Below are positions 45,807 through 56,509 of a stretch of DNA of 64,000 nt, one piece after another. Source of the DNA: Diphasiastrum complanatum (Eukaryota > Streptophyta > Lycopodiopsida > Lycopodiales > Lycopodiaceae); contig CM055100.1 in NCBI GenBank assembly GCA_029204225.1, positions 57,858,345-57,922,344 of the forward strand, given 5' to 3'. Position 1 is the stretch's first letter. Each line of letters begins with the position of its first letter. The position numbers and the translations under genes are program-made. The notes under the pieces were generated by a model. It saw only the letters and a program-made list of their open reading frames with translations, had not been told where the DNA came from and did no database searches.

Positions 45807-46100
45807 CTCAACGAGTCCTTTCTCCTTCCAACCCCCATCCGCTCCACACGTATACCTCCCTGCCCACTCCTTACTCCCTCAAGAGCATGCCTAACCCTTC
45901 AAAATCCTCTTCCAAAATCCTGTTCCCCATCTCCGATTCCCTCATCCCCTCTCTAAGCTCCTAGTCTTCCTCCCGCGAAAGAGAATTATAACACTAAACA
46001 ATGAGTTCTGACGTAACATTGGCTCATCCTTTCACTAAATACTCTGATCCAAACAAAATATGTCAGACATTACACAAACCTGAGCCGTGCAGTGCACCCT
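45807..46100. other. spacer between gypsy LTR and SRO gene
   Basis: No recognised element. May contain the 3' end (last exon or 3' UTR) of the minus-strand SRO gene. Confidence 0.4.
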
Positions 46101-48778
46101 TCAATGGAGACAACCATAATTTTGCAATACAACAAAAACAAAAAGTTGAGCTATTACCTGTTTCTTCATAGACATGATGGCACGTGAGAGCTTTTCATCA
46201 CCAACCACTCTCCTGAAAGCAGTCGAAAGCTGCAACTTGGAGATCCTTTGAGCCTGTACAGACAAGACATGAATGACCCAACTGTAATAGAAATAACTAT
46301 GCTTGCAACAAATATGGGCAAGCAAACATCCAATGGCTACCTTATAACTAAGATACTGCCTACGGAGGAAGAGTATGTCTGGCTCTGGCAAATTTGACTT
46401 CAATATGGACAGTAAAAGCGGAAAAGAAATCGACTGGGGTTTCGTTTGAGACATGCTTGAATCCTGCTCTTGTAGAACCTGCTAATGTTCATTCATTCAA
46501 AACTTTAGTAACATTTGAAAAATAACTTCAAGTTTCAGTTGCAAGAATCAGAGAAGCATCACAAAACACTCTGGCATCACCCTGCAGTGCACGACAGAGA
46601 AAGTGTTCATCAACTATCTCCTTGTCAAGAAGAGACAATCCAACCACAACTTCTAGATAGTCAAATAAAAAAATATTAGCTTCTCACTGCCACAAGTTCT
46701 TGGGCAACCAATATCCATCCATGAAGATTCATAAATACCTCCTCTTAACTTCTTATAAAAATTGATAAAGCAACTGAATACAAATTCCAAGGGCATACAA
46801 GCAAGCTTAAACACCTCACCTTGGGTTGTAGACAGAGCTGATCACAAACGTCATTTGCATTAGGTGTAGAGTGACCTAACGTTGTGAGTTTCCCTCTTAG
46901 CGCCAATAACAACTCTGAACGGGAGGGATGCATGCAAGTTCCACGTAAATTACCTATGTCTTTACTACTCTTTCTCACACAATTAGCAAAACAAAGTAAG
47001 ATGATTAGAGAACTGCAAAATGTAACAGGGATGAACTTTCAGGATGGATGAAAATCAATATGTATACCATGCCACTCAGGAGAGAGTTTAAAATTAACAA
47101 CATAAAGAGGTAAAATGTTGGTATTCATATGGGTGCTCCAGACAATATAACGCTTTGGCTTCAGCAAATTATCCACTCCCGTGTCGTAATCTTCACTGGA
47201 AGGATGATATTGCTCTGAGCCATATTGTACAGGCTCTGTATTCCCCGTAATGACTTTGCATAACACTGCGTGTTGTTCACCATTTTCGTCATAATCTGAA
47301 TAGATCGCACTGGCAACATGATCATTTTACCACCAGCCATTCAAAACGTAAGTCCTGCATGTAAGTGCGCTTATCTACACATGGGACAGTATTGTCCCAT
47401 AATGATTCTAGCAAATATTTTACAACATCAACAACCACCTTTGCTGCAAAATCATCCCTCTGAATGTTAAAACAGATGAAAAGAACGAGCCAGTGATGAT
47501 TTTGACATTCTTCATAGAGAACAAATTTTGCAGCATACATTCAAACTCTGCTCAACCCCGTAAAGAAGGGGTAAGTTACCACCTGACATGAGAGTAATCC
47601 TCTGGTGCAAGATAAACTCCGATGCCAAATGCAGCTCCATTATTGGGTTTCATGGGCTGCCCAAAGCCATGTAAAACGATTCCACACACACCTTCTTTTG
47701 AGGTCCCATGCCAAGCATAGTGAACATTGGGATTGCCCCTTGTTTGCTTTGTTACTTCCAACTGTCTGTGGAAAGCAAGCAATCTGGCCTTGCTCGCTGG
47801 CGTGGTGTGAGAATCGTGATAAATGGCTTTCACTGAGGCATCTTTTCCCAGAATGCCTAAGCCCTCTATAAACTTATTCTTGATTAATACGTATCTCAGA
47901 TCGCCTTCGTCTAATTGCACAAGTTTGTCATCTAGTCGAGGATACTTGCAAGTTTCCCGGACAGGAGGCACGCCACTTTCCCTGGCCTCAGCAATAAGCT
48001 CTCTTGTCTGTGGAAGATGGCACGATACTACAGATTCCGCATCACTGTCACTTTCTTCATTTACTTGTTGAAATGATTGTTGCTGAGCAAGATCAGCACA
48101 GGTTATTCCTGAGTTAACATTTGGTGCATCACGTCCCGCTGAAACTGATTCTGCTATGTAATTTTGTTTTTTTTTAAACATCAACGTGTTCTGGTCAATT
48201 CGCAAGGGCAACTGCAGTCCCTCGGAGACTTCAACCAAAAAACTTTCTGTTTCTAAAGTTCCATTTTCTTTCAGAAAGTCGGTAGGGCGAGCAGACCAAC
48301 CTTCGAAAGGCAAAGGCGGAAAAAAGCATTTTCCCTTTTCATCTATCCATGCAATAGATCGTCTGTAACCAGTATTCGTGTTAATTTGCATCATGAGAAC
48401 AAAATTTACAAGATACATGCAGCCACAAATAAAGACATCTGCTACTGATTTTCCAGCCTGTAAACTCTCAGACAACAAGACTCCGGCATCTACAGAAAAA
48501 TCAAGCCATTCGCCCTTCTCATAGTATAAGAATCTTGACGAGCTATTCAGAGCACTGCACGATTCATTCTCAGAACATTCGCCTTCCTCTTCCTGAGGTT
48601 GGCTGAGAAGCTCCTTTGAGAGCTCCTCAGTTGGAACAGTTCTGCCTGTCTCGGATTTCGTTCTCTTTGAGGAGGCAGCTGCGCGTATGAGCGCTGCCAG
48701 CTTACAAGCACGTTTTCGTTTGGCACTTGCGCCATAGAAGCAGTTATATGTATCTTGTTGTCCATCCTTCCCATCCAT
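46101..48778 (-). CDS. RCD1/SRO family protein (WWE, PARP-like, RST)
   Basis: Plant SRO proteins are nuclear stress and development regulators whose RST domain binds transcription factors; most lack PARP activity. Five coding exons join in phase with GT-AG introns: 48,778-47,583; 47,309-47,068; 46,953-46,820; 46,478-46,341; 46,253-46,158, giving 602 codons. The ATG at 48,778 is chosen because an in-frame TAG lies upstream and KRKR at residues 20-23 fits the N-terminal nuclear signal of the family. WWE: residues about 82-155 (FLYYEKGEWLDFS; IAWIDEKGKCFFP). PARP-like: about 290-465 (YAWHGTSKEG, GIGVYLAPEDYS, AVLCKVITGN, YIVWSTHMNT). RST: about 520-600 (FPLLLSIL, VVGDEKLSRAI). After codon 602 either the frame reads on 18 codons to a stop at 46,101 or a further intron (CAG/GTAATA) leads to an unseen exon. 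The frame is clean, so this looks functional. Total length is close to Arabidopsis RCD1. Confidence 0.93.
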
Positions 48779-49760
48779 TCTCCGGTACACCTCTCCTCCA
48801 GATGAGTCAGAACAAATCTAGACCAATTTCTGGTCTTCATACAGAGTGTAAGAAGTTCTGCAGCCACTAGAAAGAAACGAGATGATACGAATCACGATAA
48901 CAAAGGGAAAATAAGAACCTCTAAACATTGAGCAAAAAGAGCTCCATTTTGAATATATTGCTACAATATCCTTTACATATCATACCAAAACACCATGATT
49001 ATCCATTATCAAACACCTACCGTGGTAATGAAACATCGTTATTCAGACTCTCGCTCGCAAATATGTACAGGGGAATCTCGTGACAATATACACCAATATT
49101 GCCGCAACCGTAGCTAATATTCAGATTAGGAATAGAAGCCATGTTGATTAAACAAAAATTCAAAGAAAAGGTCTAAAAGCAAGCTCATACAAAACTGCAG
49201 GCTACAATTCTAGTAAACACCACAGAGGCAACATTGTTAAGATATTACAACGAAAATGCTCTCTACTATGTCAAATTTAATCTCCTTAGTTCACAATTTT
49301 TTCATAACTGCTTCAATCACAACTAGACACCACAAAGGCATGAAATTATCCACGGCCGCCATGGAAATACAACCAGGCCACACACATTACGACGGAAAAA
49401 AGGATCTAAAACAAAAACGGATGTGAAAGATGCAGGCGGCAACGTTAAAGAACTGCAAAAAAGAGCTGTAAAGCACCTTAATCGAAACAGATCACACCAA
49501 CAAGTAGCTTATCAGAAAATCAGAAACGGCTAACATGAACAAGCATCAGAATGCAAAAAAAAGAGGCCAAAGATGCTTCTAAACAGCAAGATCGAGCGTC
49601 GCCATAGCTGTGAAACCCGCGCTGACCATCTCCTCGTGCTTTCTCGTTCCTTTCCCCGCACGCAATTCCAGAATCAGTAAGGCCCTAACAGCCTCCCTTA
49701 ACCCGCCTAACAGAATCCCTCACACTAACGGAATCACCGAAATTAGGCTTAAGCATCCAC
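48779..49760 (-). promoter_or_regulatory. 5' leader / promoter region of the SRO gene
   Basis: Sequence upstream of the SRO start. An AG-ended acceptor-like site at 48,818-48,826 (GGTCTAG) would allow an intron in the leader, common in this family. At 49,590-49,745 the base composition is less AT-rich, and the minus strand has a short open frame MVSAGFTAMATLDLAV that could be an upstream ORF or part of a first exon. No TATA box is claimed. Confidence 0.4.
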
Positions 49761-51840
49761 TAAGATGAGATAACCACGTTGGTTAAGGCATGATTAGGCA
49801 GTAGCAAGGGCCTTAACTAAAGTTAAGGACAGTCCCTTCACAAAAGTAATGTACTTCTTTTGAATTGGTCGTCCGGGCATGGTTGACACTTGTAAGTTAA
49901 GAAATGTCCTTAACTTTTAAGGCAAATTACTTTTTGTGTAAGTAGCTTTGAAAAAGCCATGTCCTCCCTTTTATTTGCTTCTTTTACTTTAATCTTGTGA
50001 GTTGCCGAAGAAGGGATATATGGGTGCTTTTCTAGATCCCACTAGAGTGTACTTAAGGAATGAAGCAACATTACTCACTCCCTTTAATAGTCTTCTCACT
50101 CTCCTATCCAACACGGATGTGTACGAACCTACCTTGGGGTGAACATCTTAAGAATATGACTAACCAAAAATTCCAAAGTGCTTGAGGGTCGGCATGCATT
50201 AGTCATTGCATTATGGATTACCTTTATTATGGCCTCTAGATTGGTACAACTCTCTCCCAACAACCCTTGCACCCTCTCGAAAATCCTACCCAATTCTACC
50301 AGATTGTTGTGGCCATCACCTTTAGAATGGCAAAAATGTAAGGGCTCCACCCTTTTTGGCCTTGTCATGTCAAGGTAGGAGTTACGATTCATGAGATATA
50401 TCACTTAAAAGGTAAATTAAAAGGTGAGTCACTTATCTTAAACATAAGGTGTTTGTTTTTTTTTTGCAACACAGATGAAGTACATTGCACTAACACCATT
50501 ATGTACAGTGTTTTCGTTGTACATTCAAAAATAGGTCGAGCTAAGAAAGTCCTAGGTATCCTCTAGCACAACATGTCCTATAACACATCAACCAACATCT
50601 CAACTGACGCCTTCGTAACAACCCTTATCAAAGTAGACTAGTGTGGGGGACAAGTGTTTATTTGAGTTTACCAAGAACTCATGTACTTGACAAGTCGTAT
50701 TGTATTGCTTGTATGATATGTGCCTTTTAATGCGATAATGCATAGATTATTATCAAAAAGGTAGGGGAATGTAGAAGTTTGTGAATGAGTCTTTTTCTAA
50801 AAGAAACCAAGGTACCAAAAAACTCAACTATGCATAATGAGAGCATCAAATGTTTTCATACACATATAGGAAAATGAGTTAGGCCAGAACCAGACCAAGT
50901 GAAATGAAAGTATATATGTTTGTAATGATATGTCTTACTTAGGGGGCAACGCATTGACCGTGCATTTGTTGTCATGACACTTACTCTTGAATTTGAAAGC
51001 AATACTTTGTAAGCCACACATTATGACAAGTCCTCAAACTATGTAGACATTGAGATTGGTCATGTGAACATGTGGATGAGAGACATATGGTTTGATATTT
51101 AGAACCACTCAACATTGAGCTCAACAAGATCACTTTGCAATTTTGTCTATCTTCTTGAGGAGGGGCCAACCATAAATTCTACAAGACATTATTATGTGCA
51201 TCCATGTGGTGTATTTCTAAGTGTTAACGATATTTTAACAAGGAAACTTTCTCTTCTTTCTAGAAGAACTCTGATGGATACATCTTGTTCAATTTGTTAG
51301 TACATTTCATAGTTTGATCCCTGACAAACTTTAAAAAACTGCTATACAATACCCGACATCGCTCATCTTCCAACTATTCACCAAAGACAATCGAATATAA
51401 ATCCTACATGCATCATTAAAATGTTAGCGTAACATAAGCCATTCCCAGACTGATGGTGACAATGGTGATGTGGCATTGATGTTGCTAGCGCTACTAATCG
51501 TCAATTATTAATTGAATCGTGAAACACACACACACACACACACACAATCAAATGCTTTAAATCATAGATCGAAGCCATGAAATAGAACATATATACAATT
51601 TTAGTGCAATTCCATTAAAACTATCATATTGCACAAACAAATGGTTGATTATGCATTCTTTATGTGCATGTCTAACATACCTCAATCTTTTAGAAACTTG
51701 GCATTTTGCAAGTTTTGCAAGTTTCTCCCTGCCCATGATTCAACAAAAAGGTAGTACATTGTGTGCCACCCTTTTCATGCCACTACATAATTTTCTATAA
51801 AAAGTGATTGTAGTTTGTACATAGTTGAAAACTTTACTAG
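49761..51840. other. unassigned, one hypothetical ORF
   Basis: A minus-strand open frame at 50,129-50,404 (91 codons; contains FCHSKGDGHNNLVELGRIFE and LLGESCTNLEAIIKV) has the composition of real protein but no family I recognise and no splice context. A (CA)n repeat is at 51,522-51,546. Nothing else is supported. Confidence 0.3.
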
Positions 51841-51896
51841 CCATCCAATTTATTCTGTACAAAAGAAAAAAATTAGGGAAAGATACAAATTAAAAA

Positions 51897-51900
<4 letters not shown>

Positions 51901-51993
<93 letters not shown>

Positions 51994-52004
51994 TATATAT
52001 ATAT
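51901..52004. repeat. long (TA)n microsatellite
   Basis: About 100 bp of TA repeat, interrupted only by AG near 51,991. It cuts off the copia integrase relic on its right. Confidence 0.97.
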
Positions 52005-52700
52005 CAATGCCTTGGCTTTGGCAGTACTCCTTGAATTCAGTAGAGATATACTCCCCACCGTTGTCGGCGGACCTCAGGGCTTTGATCCTTTTACCAATTT
52101 CTTTCTCTGCATGCTCCTTGTAAATTTTGAAGCAGTTGAAAGCTTCGAATTTCTTTTTGATGAAGTACACCATCGTTCTTCTAGAAAATTCATTAATAAA
52201 AGTGATGAAATACTTTGCATCCTTTAATGAAGGATTCTGCAAAGGTTTCCTAGCCTATTTACCGACTATATAGTCTTGACAGACTAGTAATTCGACTTTT
52301 CTATTTGGATAGTCGAGATCAAGTACAATAGACTTCTTAGACATGTGTTGTATAGAAGAATAATTCAAGTGACCAAGTCTATAATGCCAAAGTGAATTTT
52401 TATTGATCTGTACAGAAGTACTAAGAGCCTGATTAGAGGCAGAAAACATTGACTTAATTTATACAAGTATCCATGTTTCTTTCTGAGTGCTAGGATCTTG
52501 CATGTCCTATCGACTACTTTACATTGATCTGATTCGAATTCTAAACTTGAGATTGTTTGGATCTCACAGGCATTTTCATTAAGTAATTGTCTACTTATGA
52601 AGAATTTGCTTACTTTTACAGAATGTAGTCAAGAAATGCTTGTGTACTGTTTTCAGCCTAAAACCTTTGGTTAATTAGGAGCAGTTAAGTCTATCAAGAT
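52005..52700 (-). pseudogene. copia element H: GAG-pre-integrase and integrase core
   Basis: The minus strand reads, from right to left, a degenerate protease-GAG-pre region, LWHYRLGHLNYSSIQHMSKK, then a C-x2-D variant of the second zinc pair, and in another frame [40 protein letters not shown] and [14 protein letters not shown]. At the QSQGI motif it ends exactly at the TA microsatellite. The element closely resembles copia A in the integrase core but keeps different residues. It is truncated at both ends. Confidence 0.88.
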
Positions 52701-53394
52701 TGAATGGTTGCTATTTTCTGGTATGTGATGCTAGGGATAGAGCACTTATCTCAGGAGAGTATTTGGGGTACTCAGGACTGAGTTGAAGTCATTTTTACCT
52801 TGATGGATCTCCTAAGAGATTTTGGTGGGATGAGTTTTGTACCAAGAAGCATTTATGACAGCTTACAAGTAATTGTGGATAGTCTTGGACTATAATTGTT
52901 TTGGATCTTTAACTTTTGAACATTGATTTCCAATGTAAGGCGAGGACTCACCCAATGATTCATGTAAGTTGAGGTACATGAAGGTGATGTTATTAGATCG
53001 GAGAGAATCAAACCCAATAGGAAAATTTATCTTTTAGTGTACTTCTAAAAGGTCGATATAGTATTTCAGTGTAGAAATAGATAATTTGAGAATTATCCCA
53101 TCTCTAAATAATTATTTGATATTGAAGTCAGACTAAAGATTGATTTTCAAGGTAATTGTGAAAGTTAAATGATTGATTTGTTAGTTTTTAAACTTAATCT
53201 TCAGGTTTGGTCGACTGCTCATCCGGTGTATCATGTAATTTTACTTTACATGATGATGACAATTTGATGTATTGAAGATTTTGCCCATTTAAAAGATTTA
53301 TCGCTCAATGTACCTTTGGACCCTGAATGAGTACTCAAGATCAGAGACAAACAATTGAGAAATTGTTCTATCTCTGTGTGCTTGCTTAGGTTGG
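52701..53394. other. unassigned, probably degraded gypsy pol
   Basis: Lies directly upstream of a gypsy integrase C-terminus on the plus strand. A stretch near 53,280-53,400 (AQCTFGPLNEYS-like, then IVLSLCVLA) aligns in position with the relic at 11.7-11.9 kb on the other strand. No clear domain is readable. Confidence 0.35.
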
Positions 53395-53500
53395 TTGGTC
53401 AAATTGAGGATAATGATTCATGGGAAGAGTTAAAAGCATACAAATTGGATTTTTCCTAGTTACTCGTTCTGAGGACAGAACTGGTCTAAGGGGGGAAGAA
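53395..53500 (+). pseudogene. Ty3/gypsy integrase C-terminal end (copy 3)
   Basis: Reads LVGQIEDNDSWEELKAYKLD, FS, stop, LLVLRTELV on the plus strand. A 'DNDSWEE' box followed by a short 'LEDELV' type end just before the purine tract is the usual 3' end of a gypsy pol ORF. The purine tract TAAGGGGGGAAGAA (53,488-53,500) is next. Confidence 0.65.
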
Positions 53501-53961
53501 TGTTACGTCCATGTCTGTACAAGGGAATCGGAATAATTTCTGACATGGATAGCCAGTCACTCTAGGTGTATATGGTTATTGGTTATGCCTTGTCATTCTG
53601 GGCTTGGCCTGTAAAGTAATTAATAATCATATGAGGGCCCAGACCTATAATTGGACATAGGAGCACATGCATGGTGAATGACTGCTTTAATGCAAAAATA
53701 GGAGGTCAATAGCTCAATATAGGTTGCATGGGGATCCTAGGGGGAATATTCTCTCTCTCATGAGGAGAATATGTCCATTGGAAACTCGCCCATCATCCTA
53801 TTGGAAATTCAGTTTCTTGAGCCTGTTTCTCCTCCTCTCTCTTAGGTTCTTCACTATGGCTTAGGGGGAGGGATCTAGGTTTGGATGGGTGGTTTTGCTC
53901 CACAGGTGTCCTTTTGGTTGTTTTGCAATAGGATCTAGTCAGATCTTCATTTGGTGATCCT

Positions 53962-53964
<3 letters not shown>
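53501..53964 (+). repeat. Ty3/gypsy LTR, family X, copy 3
   Basis: Begins TGTTACGTCCATG right after the polypurine tract. Landmarks GAGGGCCCAGACC, TGCATGGGGATCC, GGGATCTAGG and GGATGGGTGGTTTTGCTCC match copy 1 (11.1-11.6 kb, other strand). It is followed by a (GA)n tract. The 3' limit is approximate. Confidence 0.65.

Positions 53965-53993
<29 letters not shown>
53965..53993. repeat. (GA)n microsatellite
   Basis: GA repeat of about 14 units at the 3' side of the gypsy LTR. Confidence 0.95.
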
Positions 53994-53995
<2 letters not shown>

Positions 53996-54339
53996 CGATT
54001 GGGAGGATTGCTTTAGATTAGCAAGATTGGATCTTCAAGCATGGATCGTCAATACAAAGGAAATGGTCTCCTTTTATAGTTGAGAGCTAGATCCAATTTC
54101 ATTCGTCCCTTTATTTCCAAATTCAAATATTTGGTGGGAAAGGACCCTCCAATCACTAACTTGACTTTTAGGCCTCTAAACTTATTTACTTGCATAAATA
54201 GACTAAAAGTCTCTTTATTGCTATCTATTTGATCAAATAATGATGTGATCAATGGGTTGGACTTACACATGCAGGAGGGTGCCAAATCTCTCTCACTTAT
54301 TTAATGCTAATAAATGAATAATCTAATTAGGGTTGCCGC

Positions 54340-54650
54340 GATATCCTCAAACCCTCCAACAGCCCGCAACTTTGAGTCTTTCTACTTTATTTTTATGGCA
54401 TTGTTCACAACCTTGAATGTATGCCTCGACATGACCTTTCATCTTAGGCCAGAAGAAATTATACTTGACAAGGTCAAGAGTCCTCTGTATGCCTGGGTGA
54501 CCAACACAAGAGATGTCATGACATTGTTGTAGGAATTGGGCTTGCAAGTCCTCTCTAACAGGCACACAAACCTTTCCCTGATATTAAATGTTAGAATACC
54601 ATCGTCAATACAATCATTGCTAAGACATAATCAAGTGACGACCACTACGG
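54340..54650 (-). pseudogene. Ty3/gypsy integrase zinc-binding (H2C2) segment
   Basis: The minus strand carries GHPGIQRTLDLVKYNFFWPK followed by CEQCHKNK, the H-x-C2 zinc-binding head of a gypsy integrase, preceded by LPVREDLQAQ-like sequence. The integrase catalytic core that should follow (to the left) is not recognisable. The pieces to the right (WWYEIPWL-like) may be the end of RNase H. It lies on the opposite strand from the gypsy end at 53.4 kb, so it is a separate insertion. Confidence 0.82.
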
Positions 54651-56441
54651 TACCACCCATCCATAGAGGTACTGCCACCTCTCCCCCGAGCATTGGAGCT
54701 ATAGGCCACCATCATGCAAGCTCGGATTTTTGATAAGCCATGGTATCTCATACCACCACACCTTACCCTCGACCCTTGCCTACCTGCATCTTGAAGCCTA
54801 GATCATTGTCCTGACCTGACCACCACTGGAAGAGCTCTTTATTCTTCAGGAGAGAATGAATAACAAGCTCATGGAGATCCACCTCTATGTACATAGTCTC
54901 CGAGTCACGCATGACCAACAACACGCGTTAGTTGTGCACGCTGACGCGGGTCCATAAAGGGTCACCTCGCACCAATAGGACATTGACACGTGGCACCCAA
55001 AAAGACCTATAGCTCTAGACCAACATTTTGTCCCATAAATGAGACTGTCACCTCAAGTAACCTGTTGCATGCCATTATGGGTATGTAACAAAAACCTCCT
55101 AACCTCTTGAACGACCTTTTGGATAGGGTGCGCAACATCATATAAAGATTGTAGGAAGTGATTGACATATATTTGCATCGAGTCATGTTGACTCTTGCTT
55201 TATTCCAATCGAAAATTTGCATATGTTCATGCTACTTGACACAATCAATTTGTTGTTGGCCTATGTCATATTTTGTGCCAGATTATCCTTGCTCCCAATT
55301 TTATTGTTAGCTTCCATTTGGTCAATGAGGTGCCCCAACTAGTTACACACTTCTTGGAGGTTGGTGGAATTCAATGGTAGTGAGGTAGATTGGTATGTCA
55401 ATGAGATTGGCACATGTTGCACTTGTTTTTCTTCTTTCTCTTGATCATCCTGGAGCTCATATTTTTTAGGTGCAATTGGATCTTTTTGCTTTGGCAAATG
55501 TGGGAGAATCTTGAAGGAATCATTATTTAGGGGAGTCTTTGACTCTATAGTTTGAGCAACGATGGACTGTTGTTGGTATTTAGCCATCTTGTCCAATGTA
55601 TTGTCGTGGGCAACACGAGAAGGGGAGTTTAGAAAGTTTGGAGAGAATTTAGGCATAATGAACTAGAAGTTTTACATTCATAAATTGGGAAAGAGAAGTG
55701 AGAAGTGTAGAAGGTTTAATAAAAAAAAAACTCGGTGAAAGGGGAAGTGTTGCGTGCCATTTATACACCATGGGCAAAGGATATGGGAACAGTATCGAGA
55801 TGTGTGATAGACAAGGCAACGATGATGGAGGGTGTGGCCACAGTTGTGGCGGAAGGTGCATCATATGAGACAACAATGGTTGTAGGGTTGCAACGAAAGG
55901 CGGATGGAGGGTATTGAGATGTAGATGGAAAAAGTGTCTCGCATGCATTGATGAGAATCAAGTGGTGGTTGGCTAGATGAAGGGTCAACAAAGAGAATGG
56001 TCATCTGGATGAGCCGATATGATTGAATATTTTTTACTATAATATGCAAGAAATACTTCATTGATGTTGAAGATTGTTTTTTGAAATTCTATTATAACAA
56101 TTTTTTGCAGATTTTATTTTGCATTGTTTGTGTGTTTTGTTGCTCATTACCGACCGTAACATTTATCTTCAATATTCAAATTATAATAAAGTATTTATTA
56201 TTTGTTATGTGTGTTTTTTGTTTGCATCAAATATACTATATGTTAGGATTACACAACATCTACATCAATTGTAACTTTTCAGAAAGTCTATAAACTATAA
56301 AATTTAGCAAATATTCTTTTGTTAGCAAATTGCATGAAATCAATATATGAAATTTCTAATTTTTTAAGGTTTCAATGTATGCACTAGGCTTTAACAAGCA
56401 AGCAAATTTTATCTATTTATTGCCATTATGGCTATTTAGAA
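54651..56441. other. unassigned, with coding-like minus-strand ORF
   Basis: The minus-strand frame 55,339-55,656 (105 codons; contains NTLDKMAKYQQQSIVAQ and YELQDDQEKEEKQVQHVPIS) is Gln/Lys-rich and could be a retroelement gag fragment upstream of the integrase relic, but it has no zinc knuckle or other motif. I do not recognise it. Confidence 0.3.
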
Positions 56442-56445
56442 TATA

Positions 56446-56507
<62 letters not shown>
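56442..56507. repeat. (TA)n microsatellite
   Basis: About 65 bp of TA repeat with one GTG interruption. Confidence 0.96.

Positions 56508-56509
<2 letters not shown>

Noticed and set aside
47322-47540. 72-codon open frame on the minus strand inside the first SRO intron
   Set aside because: It lies wholly between a donor (47,582) and an acceptor (47,310) that join the PARP-like domain in perfect phase, and it shows no known motif.
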